A stretch of 64,000 nt of DNA from Tremella fuciformis (taxonomy: Eukaryota; Basidiomycota; Tremellomycetes; Tremellales; Tremellaceae): positions 2,356,001 through 2,420,000 of the forward strand of contig CP136492.1 of NCBI GenBank assembly GCA_032768795.1, given 5' to 3'. The stretch's first letter is position 1. Every line of letters begins with the position of its first letter. Made by a program: the position numbers and the translations under genes. Positions 52,462 to 62,015 of this stretch are shown here, one piece after another. The notes under the pieces are model-generated. The model ran no database searches and was not told where the DNA came from. It saw only the letters and a program-made list of their open reading frames with translations.

Positions 52462-52887
52462 TCAATCGGCCCTGGCATCGAGCTCCTGGTCATGATTGGC
52501 TCCCTCATTAGCATAGATTGAGACGGAGGGGTCTTGGCCGGGAGGCTCTGGACCAGATACACCTGCGTTCGTAGAAGTCGATGACTTGGACTGGTGAGTA
52601 CCCGTGTTGCCAGACTCACCCACCGACCCCATCCAGAGACCAAAATTGGTCGTAGGGACTATTTGCTTATCGGCAGGCTGGGTCTCTTGGCGAGACCAGA
52701 GACCTGTGACCCGCTCCGTCTTTGGTGACACTGTAGGCTCCTTGATGGCTATGCTGGTGGGCGAGAGGGTCTCACTCGCCCTCTGCGAGGATGGAGGTGG
52801 ATTCTCACTCTGAGCGTCCGCCTCCGTCTCCGGAGGAGGGAGGTCGGGACTGGTGACGGGTGGAGCTGTCTTCTCTTGGTCAGACAT
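52462..52887 (-). CDS. small disordered protein (array member 18)
   Basis: 141 codons, ATG 52885-52887 (MSDQEKTAPPVTSPDLPPPE), stop 52462-52464. Acidic, P/S/T-rich, with a single short hydrophobic segment (NFGLWMGSVGESGN). Ends NHDQELDARAD. No cysteines. Last gene of the array; its promoter has the same TATAAA-to-ATG distance (59-64 bp) as member 17. Confidence 0.5.
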   Translation of the reverse strand: MSDQEKTAPPVTSPDLPPPETEADAQSENPPPSSQRASETLSPTSIAIKEPTVSPKTERVTGLWSRQETQPADKQIVPTTNFGLWMGSVGESGNTGTHQSKSSTSTNAGVSGPEPPGQDPSVSIYANEGANHDQELDARAD

Positions 52888-52945
52888 GATTGCGATCAAT
52901 AGTGATAGGTGGGCCGGCAAGGGCACCGTCCCCACTGGTCTCGCC

Positions 52946-52951
52946 TTTATA
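52946..52951 (-). promoter_or_regulatory. TATA box of array member 18
   Basis: TATAAA on the minus strand within CGACTATAAAGGCG, 59 bp before ATG 52887; same GACTATAAAGG-like context as at 51886. Confidence 0.6.
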
Positions 52952-53686
52952 GTCGACCCTTCTAGCCGCCGTCACACGACCTCGATCTGGCCTGGAAAAA
53001 GGAGAAGAGCATCCTTGGGGGATCGTCCGCTTCTGACCCGTTTCAAGCCAACCTGAGCGGCCTCTGGGGATGCAGGATGAAGAGATCAGACGTCGCGTAG
53101 GAAGTCGTGTGAACGGATCACGGATATATTTGGTATTCTCACCTGAACAGAAGGAGGCATCGATGTCGCATGCAGCGTCACCTGTCTTGACGTTTCCTCG
53201 CCTGTGTCCGGACGCCCTCGGTGCGCCGGAGGGACGGTCGCTTTCGACAGTATCCGCGGTCGTTGTACCCCCTCCCAGATGCTGACCAAGGGTTGGAGAA
53301 TGAACGTCTAGCTCTTCATCGACTTGGACGAGTGGAACGTTCTGGATGGCACCTTGCATGGGTCGCCGTGGAATAGCCAGGCTTAGCAATAGCCAGCTCA
53401 TCCATGCTAGGCCCCGCAAGCATTCGCCGCGCAACGCAGATGATGACGTCGTGGTCAGGTGAGACTTGGCAGGTGAGAGACGGCGAGAGAGAGAGAGAGC
53501 CTTAGTCATGGGCGGAGACGGAGACGGCGAGATCGGGGAAAACCTGTTTTGCGATGGGAGGCTGAGAGGGCTTATCAATCACCCGCCCACCTCCCATGGG
53601 GCTGCTTACTGCATCGCTGACTATACATGCGTGGATGGATAATCAGTCCAGACACCGTCAGCTCGTCGTCCTGCCGTGGCGCTGCG

Positions 53687-53694
53687 TATAAAAG
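53687..53694 (+). promoter_or_regulatory. TATA box of the reductase gene
   Basis: TATAAAAG about 119 bp before ATG 53806, with a pyrimidine-rich leader between. Confidence 0.6.
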
Positions 53695-53805
53695 GCAGCT
53701 GGTCGCGACGAAAGATGAGCATCCACTCGCACAGCACCGACTACTCCTCCCAGCATTCACAAAGCCCTACCCGCCTATCCACTTGACCAAACACCCCGCG
53801 ACAAG

Positions 53806-54934
53806 ATGACCACTTCATTTGACAGACTCCCGGTCGGATCCACCGTGCTCGTCACTGGCGGCACCGGCCTCATCGGATCGTAAGTCCCTCTACACTGTCG
53901 ATGAAAACATGGCTGACCCGCAGCTCCGTCGTCACTGCCCTCCTCGACAAGGGGTACAATGTCAAAGCCCCCACTCGGTCCGTGACCAAACAAGCGGCGT
54001 TCCAGAAGGCGCTCGACGACAAGTACGGCGCGGGCCGAGCGCACCTGGTGGACATTGGAGACTTCACCCAGGAGTCGGCTTGGGACGTGCTGCTCGAGGG
54101 CGTGCAGGGGGTAGTGCACCTCGCGACAGACTCGTCCTTCTCGCCAGAGTACGACACTGTCATCAAGCCCGTCATCGCCATGGCCAACGCGCTGCTCTCG
54201 TCCGCCAGCAAGCGCCCCGAGATCAAGTCGATCGTCTTCACCTCGTCGCGCATCTCGATGTTCGCCCCGCAGTACGGGCAGGACGTGCACGCGAACAAGG
54301 ATACCTGGGCAGACTACTTTATCGACCTGGCCAAGGGAGCGGCGGTGACAGATCCCCTTGCGCCCGTCTTTGTCTGTAAGTCGCGCCCTCCTACTACACA
54401 CGATGTCCCTCGCTGACAATGGTAGACGCGGCGAGCAAAGTCATCGGCGAGAAGGCCGTGTGGGAGTACGTCGACACGCACAAGCCGCACTACGCGCTCA
54501 ACGTCGTCCTGCCCGACTACGTCTCTGGACCCGCGGCCAACCCGACGCCGGGAGAGTACTCGACGCACTCGTGGCTGAACGCGCTGTTCAAGGGCGACGG
54601 CGAAGGGCTCGCATTCCAGATGATGAACCCCTCTTCGCGGCTGGTGGACGTGCGCGACGTCGCCGCTGTGCACGTCGGGCTGCTGCTCGACCCCACCGCG
54701 AACCACAAGCGCGTCTTTGCTGGCCCGCACAAGTTCACGATCAACGAGATCCTGGCGATATGGCGCGAGGCTTACCCCGATGCGAAGATCTTGCCAGACT
54801 ACAAGCTGCCTGCTCAACCGGACGTTGATGTGGACGATGCGGAGGGCACCGATCTGATCAAGCGGTTCGCAGGCAGGGATTGGATTTCGTTGAAGGAGAG
54901 CGTGCTCGCGAATGTTGCAACTGTCGCCAAGTAG
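53806..54934 (+). CDS. NAD(P)-dependent reductase, extended SDR (Gre2/dihydroflavonol-reductase-like)
   Basis: Three exons. ATG 53806 gives MTTSFDRLPVGSTVLVTGGT then GLIGS; the TGGTGLIGS Rossmann motif binds the cofactor. After a short intron: SVVTALLDKGYNVKAPTRSV. Next come VQGVVHLATDSSF, SIVFTSSRISMFAPQ and, across the second intron (GTAAGTC..GACAATGGTAG), VYAASKVIGEKAVWEYVDTH with the catalytic YxxxK. The C-terminal part (RLVDVRDVAAVHVGLLLDPT; GPHKFTINEILAIWREAYPD) is typical of fungal Gre2-like ketone/aldehyde reductases. Stop TAG ends at 54934. About 340 residues, normal for the family. Likely cytosolic; substrate unknown. Confidence 0.85.
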
Positions 54935-55029
54935 CATAGTAGATCGTAGCTGTCATCAGTCAGTGTTGAATGTAGCATAATTGCCGCCGTCCTTCAGAAG
55001 CTCGTCAAGCTCGTGATGTGATGCAGCAT

Positions 55030-56473
55030 CTACGAGATCTCCTGGGCACCATCGACCTGGTCGAGCATCTCCAGCACCCTCTCCACCTTCCTGTCAAGTT
55101 TGCCCATCGGCTCCGGCGGATCGTCGAGAGCCACCAAAGGCTCCTCTTCCATCTTGACCAGCCCGTCTTCATACTCCACTTCCATCTTTGCCACTCCGAC
55201 CCCCTCACCCACCCCGTCGTCGGTGAAAGAGTACACGACCTCTTTCCGTCCAGCCGCATTGACATTGCTGACTCTGCTCGGGCAGATCTTCTCCTTCGCC
55301 AAGAGACAGACATCGCACCGCGGTCCAACAGGGAGGCAGATGATCTGCCCAAAGCCCACTAACATAGGGTTGATCGGTTTGTGCAGGTGACGCGGGAGCC
55401 AGGACTCGAGGTTGACACGAGTCTGCTCGGGAGTGTTCGTGGGCGGTTTGTGCCATTTCAAGCGGTTCGTTATGCGATGTACGTGGACATCCACGCCGAT
55501 CCCAGCATTGCTGCGCGTCAGCTCCCCTCCATCTCATCTCCTAGTAGAGACTCACATGTCCCACGCCGCCTGCAGACAGAGAAAAGCCATCTTTGGCCCG
55601 ACGCCTTTGAGAGCACACAGCCCCTCGATGGTCTTCGGCACATCTCCCCTGTCTTCTCCTTCGCGCTCCAGCAGCGTTCGCGCGGCAGCCTGGGTGTACT
55701 CTGTCTTGCGTCGCCAGAAACCGACCTTGTTGATACACTCATGTACAGTCGCTTCGGTCGCATCGGCCAATGACTGGGCCGTGAGGCCGCCGGGGAGAGT
55801 CTGATGGAGGTTGGACACCGCCTGGGCTGTGATGGCGTCTTTGGTCTGGGACGAGAGCATGAGGGAGATGAGGACGTGGAAGCGCAGGGTCTTGGGATCT
55901 GTCGCTCCGCTCAGATTGGGCCGCTCACAAGGCCTTTCATCAGCACCTGGGGCAACTCTTCGCGCTCGAGGCCACTCACATTGTATCGACGGGGGCGAGG
56001 ATGCCTTCTCGCATGCGCTTGATCAGGGCGTATTGCCTCTCCCATCGCGCCGGCGCCGGGTGCGGCTTTTCCAATGCGACGAGCGGCAGGGGCTTCTTCG
56101 TACTTGACTTGGGTGTCCTCTTCACATCCTCCTCACGCTCCCTCTTCACCGGGGTGGACGGTCCCGCCTCAGGTCCAGAGTTTTCGTCTCCTGCCGTGAG
56201 TTTTGGGCGCTTCCGGCGATTGGACGGAGACGGCTGTGCAAAGGCATATCGAGCCAGATCTCGCTTGGTAACTGTCGGAGAGGTAGGTGTGGGTGGTAAA
56301 GAGGGCTGTGAGCGCGTTGAACGACCGCTGCGGCGTAGAGGGGAAGGAGAGGTGGGCTCGAGCTTGACAACAGCGGCGACTTCCGATGCGGTGATGAGTG
56401 TCACTCTGGGGTCGAGGGCAGACCGTGTGGACTTGAGGGGCATGTCGGCGAGCTGAAGGGCGCGCCGAAGCAT
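55030..56473 (-). CDS. NTH1: endonuclease III homologue (bifunctional DNA glycosylase/AP lyase)
   Basis: ATG 56471-56473 ([20 protein letters not shown]), an N terminus that could serve as a mitochondrial presequence, followed by a basic disordered region with NLS-like SNRRKRPKL. The catalytic core follows an intron: [20 protein letters not shown], then [27 protein letters not shown] (helix-hairpin-helix with catalytic Lys) and, after another intron, [17 protein letters not shown] (catalytic Asp). The Fe-S loop is [21 protein letters not shown]6CX2CX7C, while the usual spacing is CX6CX2CX5C. A 75-residue acidic C-terminal tail ends VDGAQEIS; stop 55030-55032. Role: base excision repair of oxidised pyrimidines in nucleus and mitochondria. 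Convergent with the reductase. Confidence 0.9.
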
Positions 56474-56763
56474 GCAATGGGCAAAGCAGGAGGCTGACAG
56501 AGATCATATCGATCGTGATGTCGAGAGGTGGTCGTGTCGGGTGGAGGTGGGTCGGGGCGATGATGAGCCAATGAGCGGCCATGTCTTTCACATCTACCTC
56601 TTCATGCATGTCATTGAGAGACCCCTACAGTCAGCCAGACAGCGCAGGCGGGCAGAGATCTGGCATGCTGCCATGTTTGAAGACTGGCTCAATGAATGGC
56701 CCAATCGTTATCTCTCCCTGCGGCCCGATCGATACGCTCGCTTTCGAATCATCATTCTCAGCG

Positions 56764-57329
56764 ATGCCTAAACCCGAGCTAGAGTTCTTCGCAGCCTCGT
56801 CGGCGCCCATCAAGCCCACGGGGACGCCGGGGGAGTCAGAGCAGTGCGCCGCTCTAGCTACACCCAACGAGGAGAGCTGAAAGGCAGGGTGTTATCGCTC
56901 GAGTGCGTTCAGCAAGGCGGACCAAGCTGATTCAGCAGCTCAGATACTGGCAGCTGTGTGAAGGCGAGCATCATATTTCGCCAAGTGCAGGCTATGCTGA
57001 GGTCGTAGGTACTGCACTACGCCCCGGGTTACACCCAGGATGCTCAACCTCGCGTACACGACTTCTGGTCAGTGGCTCGGGGCGATGCTCATATCAGGCT
57101 GATTCACAGGGAGGAGGTCTACTTCCTCGAGGGCAGATTGTATGATCGTACACTCGAGAGGTGGATTGTGCCCGGGGATTACTGCTGCCGGCCGCCTGGG
57201 ATGATCCATGGGCCTTACACCGCGGATCCCGAGAAGGTAAGCGCAGGTTAGTTACCCAAGATGTCTCCTGACGTGAAGGGCTGCAAGCAGCTGGCATTCT
57301 TGACATACGAGAAGCCAGCGGGGAAGTAG
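56764..57329 (+). CDS. ChrR-type cupin protein, first exon boundary unresolved
   Basis: Candidate ATG at 56764 gives MPKPELEFFAASSAPIKPTG, then ESEQCAALATPNEES and a stop. A downstream exon (57009-57067) reads VLHYAPGYTQDAQPRVHDF and joins by a canonical intron to WEEVYFLEGRLYDRTLERWI, VPGDYCCRPPGMIHGPYTAD (57110-57236). A further intron leads to GCKQLAFLTYEKPAGK and stop 57327-57329. EEVYFLEGRLYD and GDYCCRPPGMIHGP are ChrR-like cupin signatures with the metal-binding Glu/His layout. No GT donor joins the first ORF to 57009 in frame, so either a non-canonical site is used, the start lies elsewhere, or the gene is damaged. Function in such cupins is usually unknown. Confidence 0.6.
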
Positions 57330-57652
57330 GTCGGACAGTAGGTGACTAAGCACAAGATAAGATCTGGAATCAGCCCGCGTTGTGGGCTCAACCTCGGCAA
57401 TCGCGACAGCTCGGGTCAGAACATGGAGGCTGACGTCCCGCTGACCTTAATGACTGTCGTGTAGCTCATGACGTGAGGTGCCCATCTGACATTATCCTTT
57501 CATGGGTCACCGAGCTAAGGGGGTCCAAATAGAAGGAGTACTCACCCCCATGACCACCTTTGAAGTACACATACTCACCACATGCCGCAATGAAATCGCC
57601 TAGGTGACGACTTCCAGCAGAGTCTGCGTTCTCCGAGCCCTCGTCAATCAAG

Positions 57653-58294
57653 ATGGGCCGCTTCTCCAAGGCCAACCGGCACCTGTACGCCCGCGGCGTG
57701 AATCTGCGGGACAAGATGGGCGACCAGCCCAACACAAACGCCGTCAACGCGTTCCTCGACGGACTAGACGAGGACGACCGCCTTTCGCTATCATACGCCC
57801 AAGACAGGAGGGGCACATCCGGCCTGGTCGACCTGGCGGATGACGACAACGTAAAGAAAGCACGGTTTTTGCTAGCTCTGCGTATCCGGCGCGGCAAAAA
57901 GCTCAACGAGTCTGTGGGATTGGAGACGGAGCGCTCGACGTCTTTTGACGAGGAGTCGAGGCGGGATATGGACCTGGCCAGCGAGTGGGAGTCGAATGGC
58001 GGGACAGACCTCAGTCGTCGGAGCAGTCTTCCCTCGATACTGTCGCGCCTCTCGAAGAGGAGCAGCAGATCGACCGCGGCGACGCGCAGGGTCTCCTTCT
58101 CAAGCGATACCACGGGTGGCAGTCCACCTTTGACCGTCGATACTCCCATCACTCCGCCTACCCCTCGCTCGACATCGACAAGGCAGACGCGTAGGACCAC
58201 GGCGACCATTGAATCGGGCGCGACGGCCAAGTCGAAGCCTCCCGAGCGGCCAGAGTCGATAATCAGCCTGTCTCGATTTGCCTGCTGCAACTGA
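57653..58294 (+). CDS. small basic/S-T-rich protein (paralogue A)
   Basis: 213 codons, ATG 57653 (MGRFSKANRHLYARGVNLRD). Residues about 30-90 are conserved with the next gene: NAFLDGLDEDDRLSLSYAQD, RRGTSGLVDLADDDNVKKAR, then ALRIRRGKKLNESV. Later shared features are RRDMDLASEWESNGGTD and SRRSSLPSILSRLSKRSSRS. The C-terminal half is S/T/P-rich and disordered, and ends ISLSRFACCN, a possible S-acylation site. No known domain recognised. Confidence 0.7.
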   Translation: MGRFSKANRHLYARGVNLRDKMGDQPNTNAVNAFLDGLDEDDRLSLSYAQDRRGTSGLVDLADDDNVKKARFLLALRIRRGKKLNESVGLETERSTSFDEESRRDMDLASEWESNGGTDLSRRSSLPSILSRLSKRSSRSTAATRRVSFSSDTTGGSPPLTVDTPITPPTPRSTSTRQTRRTTATIESGATAKSKPPERPESIISLSRFACCN

Positions 58295-58476
58295 TTTTGG
58301 ATCAAGTCAACTCCCGTCCTTCAGCGCTGAGTGGGAGTGACTCCTTATCAGGACTGAGAGCTCAAAGGAGCCATAACCTTTTGTGCTCTTTGCACAACGG
58401 TACGATCACCTGTCTGGTCAAGGCGACATCTCATACGGGTCACGCCGTCCTCAAAGTCCCACGTCGAGGCAAAAGC

Positions 58477-59272
58477 ATGCCATCCGACACTCCCTCACTC
58501 TCCCCCGCCAACGAGCGTTTCTTCGCAAGGGGCAAGACGCTATGGTGGGAATACACCCACCGCCCCCAAACCCTTCACGCCAAGTACGAACAGCGACTAC
58601 CTCGACCAGCTTAGCGAGGACGACCGGCTCGCCCTCACCTATGCGCAGCGGGCGATGCGGACATCAGGAGCGGTCGACCTGGAGGACGGCGATGATGACG
58701 AGGAAGTGAGATATCGCTTTGCAGAGCGGATACGGCGCGGCCGCGAGTTTTTGGATTCTCTTCCCGACGACGTCTTGCCGCGACTGGCGAGGTTGAGAGA
58801 AGTGGACCAGCAGGGCGACGAGCAGCGCGATATGGATTGGGCGAGCATGTGGAGTGTTAATGGCGGCTCGGATGAGACGAGACGGGCGACGCTACCGTCC
58901 ATCTTGTCTGCAAGGTCCACAGTCACGACGCCGATTTCGACTGCGAGTCGAAGTGCGAGCAAAGACACGGATGCGACGTTGTCTACGCTCCCGTCGGCTC
59001 CTGAGACGCCACGGAGTGTGGCCAGTACGAGTGTAGGCGAGTCAACCCCGCCGGTTACACCGCGATCGGAAGTCAGCACGGCGCGTCCTTCCGGTACTCC
59101 TCAAACCGGTGCCAGTGTCGATACTCCCGCTGGAGATGACCTGAGGGCTTCACAATCAGCTTCCACAGCTAGATCACGCAAGATGCCCAACACGGCAAGG
59201 TCAAGCGCAACGGCCCGCTCGCCGACGCTACCGCGTTCAATGAAACGCATATCCTGCTTGGCTTGCTGCTGA
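58477..59272 (+). pseudogene. paralogue B of the 57653 gene, apparent frameshift near its start
   Basis: ATG 58477 gives MPSDTPSLSPANERFFARGK, which aligns with NRHLYARG of paralogue A. The conserved block that should follow (SDYLDQLSEDDRLALTYAQR, TSGAVDLEDGDDDEEVRYRF, ERIRRGREFLDSLPDD) lies in another frame. The frames connect if one base is removed at about 58534-58540 (GGCAAGACGCTATGG). The rest matches A in order (QRDMDWASMWSVNGGSD, RRATLPSILSARS) and ends KRISCLACC with stop at 59270-59272. A sequencing error, a later start (in-frame ATG 58655) or true decay could each explain this. Confidence 0.55.
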
Positions 59273-59652
59273 GACCCCATGTGTCACTAAGCTCTGAACA
59301 CCCCGGTGGGAGAACGTGAGAGACATAGGTTCATTTTGGGTATTCATGATGCGATATGTAGAACGTATAATACCTGGCCTCCCCCACAGGCCAGCGCTTA
59401 CTCAGATCGTCAAGAGGTAGATATGAGATCGATAGGGCTCAGTGGGCACTTATGGCTCGCGTAGACGGCCCGACCACAAGGCAGTACACCATATTTTCAC
59501 ATCGTTCGTTGCCAACGATTCCTGCAATTTCGGATAGCTCGAGCAGATCTTCATCGCCAAGAAGGGGGCAGCATTCGAGACAGAGTTGAAATCCTCATCA
59601 CATCTGTCTTGAGCAACCTTGAAAAGCCATTTGCAAACGCTTGAACGCGTGT
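59273..59652. other. intergenic, left flank of the tandem unit
   Basis: Unique sequence between the S/T-rich pair and the first copy of the 2203-bp unit. No gene seen. Confidence 0.5.
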
Positions 59653-59812
59653 GGAACGCACACAAAGGTTTGCACGCCGCGAGGCCAAGCACTCCTTTCA
59701 ACTGTGCTGGTCGAAGGGCGAATCTGAGAGCTCTTATACAGTCTTCATCCTACCGTAGTGTCTGACTTTGCCACTTCATCAGCGATATCTAGCAACATCT
59801 CTGCATCTTTCA

Positions 59813-61030
59813 ATGACTAGCCCCGAGCCTGCCCCAACTGTAAAGCCCGAAGGCATCGTGGGTGATACACCGTCAACAGCTGTCAGCCCGCAAAACTTCA
59901 TTGCGCACGTCTCCTTTAAAAATTTAGGACACCCTACCGAAGGCACATCAACAGTTGCACTGTGCACGGAATTTAGCCCCGACGACGTGACAGGCTTGAC
60001 ACATGTGTATGTCAAGGGAGTCCGTGGCCTGTATACTGAATCTGCAAACTCCGATGGACCTAGCAGTCCGGCAGCCTCCTGCATACAACGCGCTTGGAGT
60101 GCGTTTGATGAGAAGTCTGGGATTGTGAAAAGCAAATCCAAACAGACCGTGCAAGAAGCACTCGACAACTCTATCCTCGGTCACAACCCCAGCCATGACT
60201 TGAAACGCCACTTCGAGGATGTGCTCATGTCGTTCGTTCGCGTCAATCTGGACAAGTCTGTCGCCAATGTGAAGGCCTCCATGAAGGATCTCAAGGATGT
60301 CGAGGCTTCCGAGCTTTACACGATTGCGATGTTTCCCTCAGACAGTAAGATCTTTGAGGATCTGGGTTCGTACCGTTGTGTCGACTACACGGCCCAGGAG
60401 TACCACGGGAGGCCTGAGAAGGTTCGAATGACACAGGAGGTCAGGAAAACAGACTGGTCTGGAGCTCTGCAAGCTCTTCAAGAATCAAAGTATAGCTTAA
60501 GAGAAATTGCCAGTCCTATATTCAGGTATGGCCCAAGGACCGCCCCGGGCCGCCCCACCTTTCTCGCTGTGACATTGACCATGGAAACGGATACCATCAA
60601 TCGAGACGTGATGGCAAAGCTCGAGCACTGCATAGGACACAGTACTGAGTGGGTCAGTGAGGGCGGACAAGAGCAAACATTGACGAAGCTTTCGACTGTT
60701 ATCGCTGACAAGTGGGAGGGAATGCTGAACGACGGCCGTGGTAAATCTTCAGCTGAGGCCTGTGTGCGAAAAGCAACACTGGGTGACGAGCGAAGCCGGA
60801 AACAAGAACAAGTACCAAAATTGACTCAGTCAGAGGTGATACAGTCCCTCTTGCAGACTCTGTCTGATGCCATCAAACAACGCGTGTCCAACAAAAGGCT
60901 GGCTAGGGACTTCCGAGTTGTGTACTATCCCAAGCAGACTTTTGATAGCCTAGCATCCAGCCGCTCAAATCTTGAGTGTGCCTATACCGATCCCCTCTTC
61001 CAAGGGATTGGAGAGAACCGGCCTAACTAG
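59813..61030 (+). CDS. unknown 405-residue protein, copy 1
   Basis: ATG 59813 (MTSPEPAPTVKPEGIVGDTP), stop TAG 61028-61030; the frame is open upstream to 59768 but without an ATG. A CTTATACAG element about 80 bp upstream could be the TATA box. After a Pro/Thr-rich start the protein looks folded and mainly helical: TEFSPDDVTGLTHVYVKGVR, SHDLKRHFEDVLMSFVRVNL, DYTAQEYHGRPEKVRMTQEV, FLAVTLTMETDTINRDVMAK, SEVIQSLLQTLSDAIKQRVS. No signal peptide or membrane helix. I do not recognise the family. A second copy with the same sequence follows in tandem. Confidence 0.7.
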   Translation: MTSPEPAPTVKPEGIVGDTPSTAVSPQNFIAHVSFKNLGHPTEGTSTVALCTEFSPDDVTGLTHVYVKGVRGLYTESANSDGPSSPAASCIQRAWSAFDEKSGIVKSKSKQTVQEALDNSILGHNPSHDLKRHFEDVLMSFVRVNLDKSVANVKASMKDLKDVEASELYTIAMFPSDSKIFEDLGSYRCVDYTAQEYHGRPEKVRMTQEVRKTDWSGALQALQESKYSLREIASPIFRYGPRTAPGRPTFLAVTLTMETDTINRDVMAKLEHCIGHSTEWVSEGGQEQTLTKLSTVIADKWEGMLNDGRGKSSAEACVRKATLGDERSRKQEQVPKLTQSEVIQSLLQTLSDAIKQRVSNKRLARDFRVVYYPKQTFDSLASSRSNLECAYTDPLFQGIGENRPN

Positions 61031-61476
61031 TCGAAACATGTGGTCATGGCTCTTGTACATGACCTCTGCCACTCTCCAGATTCCATGTTTGTCTAGAGGA
61101 ATCAATATGTATGTCTTAATTGACAGTCTAAAGCTCAGAGCCGAGCTGGCGGGCCCGCATGATTGCTACGCAAGACGTGGCGTCAGGAAGATCCAGGACG
61201 CAAATTTCGCAAGGAATGCATTTTGGCGATCCTGGCAGCAACCCCACGAAATGGCGCAAGCATCCCCTGACTATGGCGAGCGGATCCCGCCAAAAGTGAT
61301 TTTGACGTGTCTTTTTTGCCGCTCGACTCTGTCCAATTTGTCTTTCCATTTTTCTCGCGTCGTATGCATTGTAGAGCTCTCAAACCACCACCATTCGAAT
61401 CAGCGCCTCAAAATACGCGTACCTACACCCTCTGATCACCTCAGGACGTTGTCTAGAGCGATTTCTACATGGCGGG
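61031..61476 (+). other. inter-ORF part of the tandem unit
   Basis: Relatively AT-rich; contains a TTTTTTG/CCATTTTTCTC stretch (about 61310-61356) that may be promoter for the following ORF. No gene seen. Confidence 0.4.
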
Positions 61477-61968
61477 TTGAATGATCGCTTTCGACGGCGC
61501 AAAAATGACCTACAGTCAACATCTACATTGCTTTCTGCCGTCGATATCACCTATCTAAGACGAAATGTGGCCCAATACAGCTCACAGGCCATGCTATGGG
61601 TCAACAGCAACCCCACCGAGCGAGATCCAGCCGCATTACCCCGCCATATTGCCTCTATCACCCAACTCATCATCGATCTTCGGGCTATCGAGATGGCCCT
61701 TCCCGCTCAGACCTTTGCTCCGCTGCATATACACCTCACGCTCGTCCAGGACATGCTCCAGCACGCTCAGAGGTCCACAGACACCCTCCTAGGCCCTGTC
61801 ACTCGGCCCAACGCGCGTCCTGACACATGGGAACCGGGAGTCATTGGTAGACCGGGGAACGCACACAAAGGTTTGCACGCCGCGAGGCCAAGCACTCCTT
61901 TCAACTGTGCTGGTCGAAGGGCGAATCTGAGAGCTCTTATACAGTCTTCATCCTACCGTAGTGTCTGA
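61477..61968 (+). CDS. open frame with coding-like composition spanning the unit junction
   Basis: 163 codons open from a TTG; no ATG at the beginning. The middle (about 61590-61800) has good third positions and a helical look: SSQAMLWVNSNPTERDPAAL, RHIASITQLIIDLRAIEMAL, APLHIHLTLVQDMLQHAQRS. It then crosses 61855/61856 into the next copy. Best read as one exon or a fragment of a gene whose true 3' part was replaced by the duplication. Its counterpart in copy 2 starts at 63680 and leaves the window. Function unknown. Confidence 0.4.
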   Translation: MNDRFRRRKNDLQSTSTLLSAVDITYLRRNVAQYSSQAMLWVNSNPTERDPAALPRHIASITQLIIDLRAIEMALPAQTFAPLHIHLTLVQDMLQHAQRSTDTLLGPVTRPNARPDTWEPGVIGRPGNAHKGLHAARPSTPFNCAGRRANLRALIQSSSYRSV

Positions 61969-62015
61969 CTTTGCCACTTCATCAGCGATATCTAGCAACA
62001 TCTCTGCATCTTTCA

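Larger units (their letters stand above)
52888..53805. other. divergent intergenic region
   Basis: Between array member 18 and the reductase gene. A long minus-strand frame (52880-53578) overlaps both promoters and looks non-coding. The TATA box of the reductase is at 53687-53694. Confidence 0.45.
59653..61855 (+). repeat. 2203-bp tandem unit, copy 1
   Basis: Starts GGAACGCACACAAAGG and ends ..TTGGTAGACCGG, after which the same sequence begins again at 61856. Every ORF in it recurs exactly 2203 bp later with the same protein sequence. The left edge shows a short shared GGAACGC at the breakpoint. Confidence 0.9.

Noticed and set aside
52880..53578. 232-codon minus-strand frame between array member 18 and the reductase
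   Set aside because: It crosses the member-18 start region and the TATA box, has irregular composition and no motif; treated as intergenic.
59768..59812. Upstream extension of the 405-codon gene
   Set aside because: The extension begins at TTG without ATG; the first ATG (59813) lies at a normal distance from the TATA-like element.
60972..61484. 170-codon plus-strand frame in the tandem unit
   Set aside because: Overlaps the end of the 405-codon gene and has AT-rich, non-coding-like codon use and no domain; it recurs only because the unit is duplicated.
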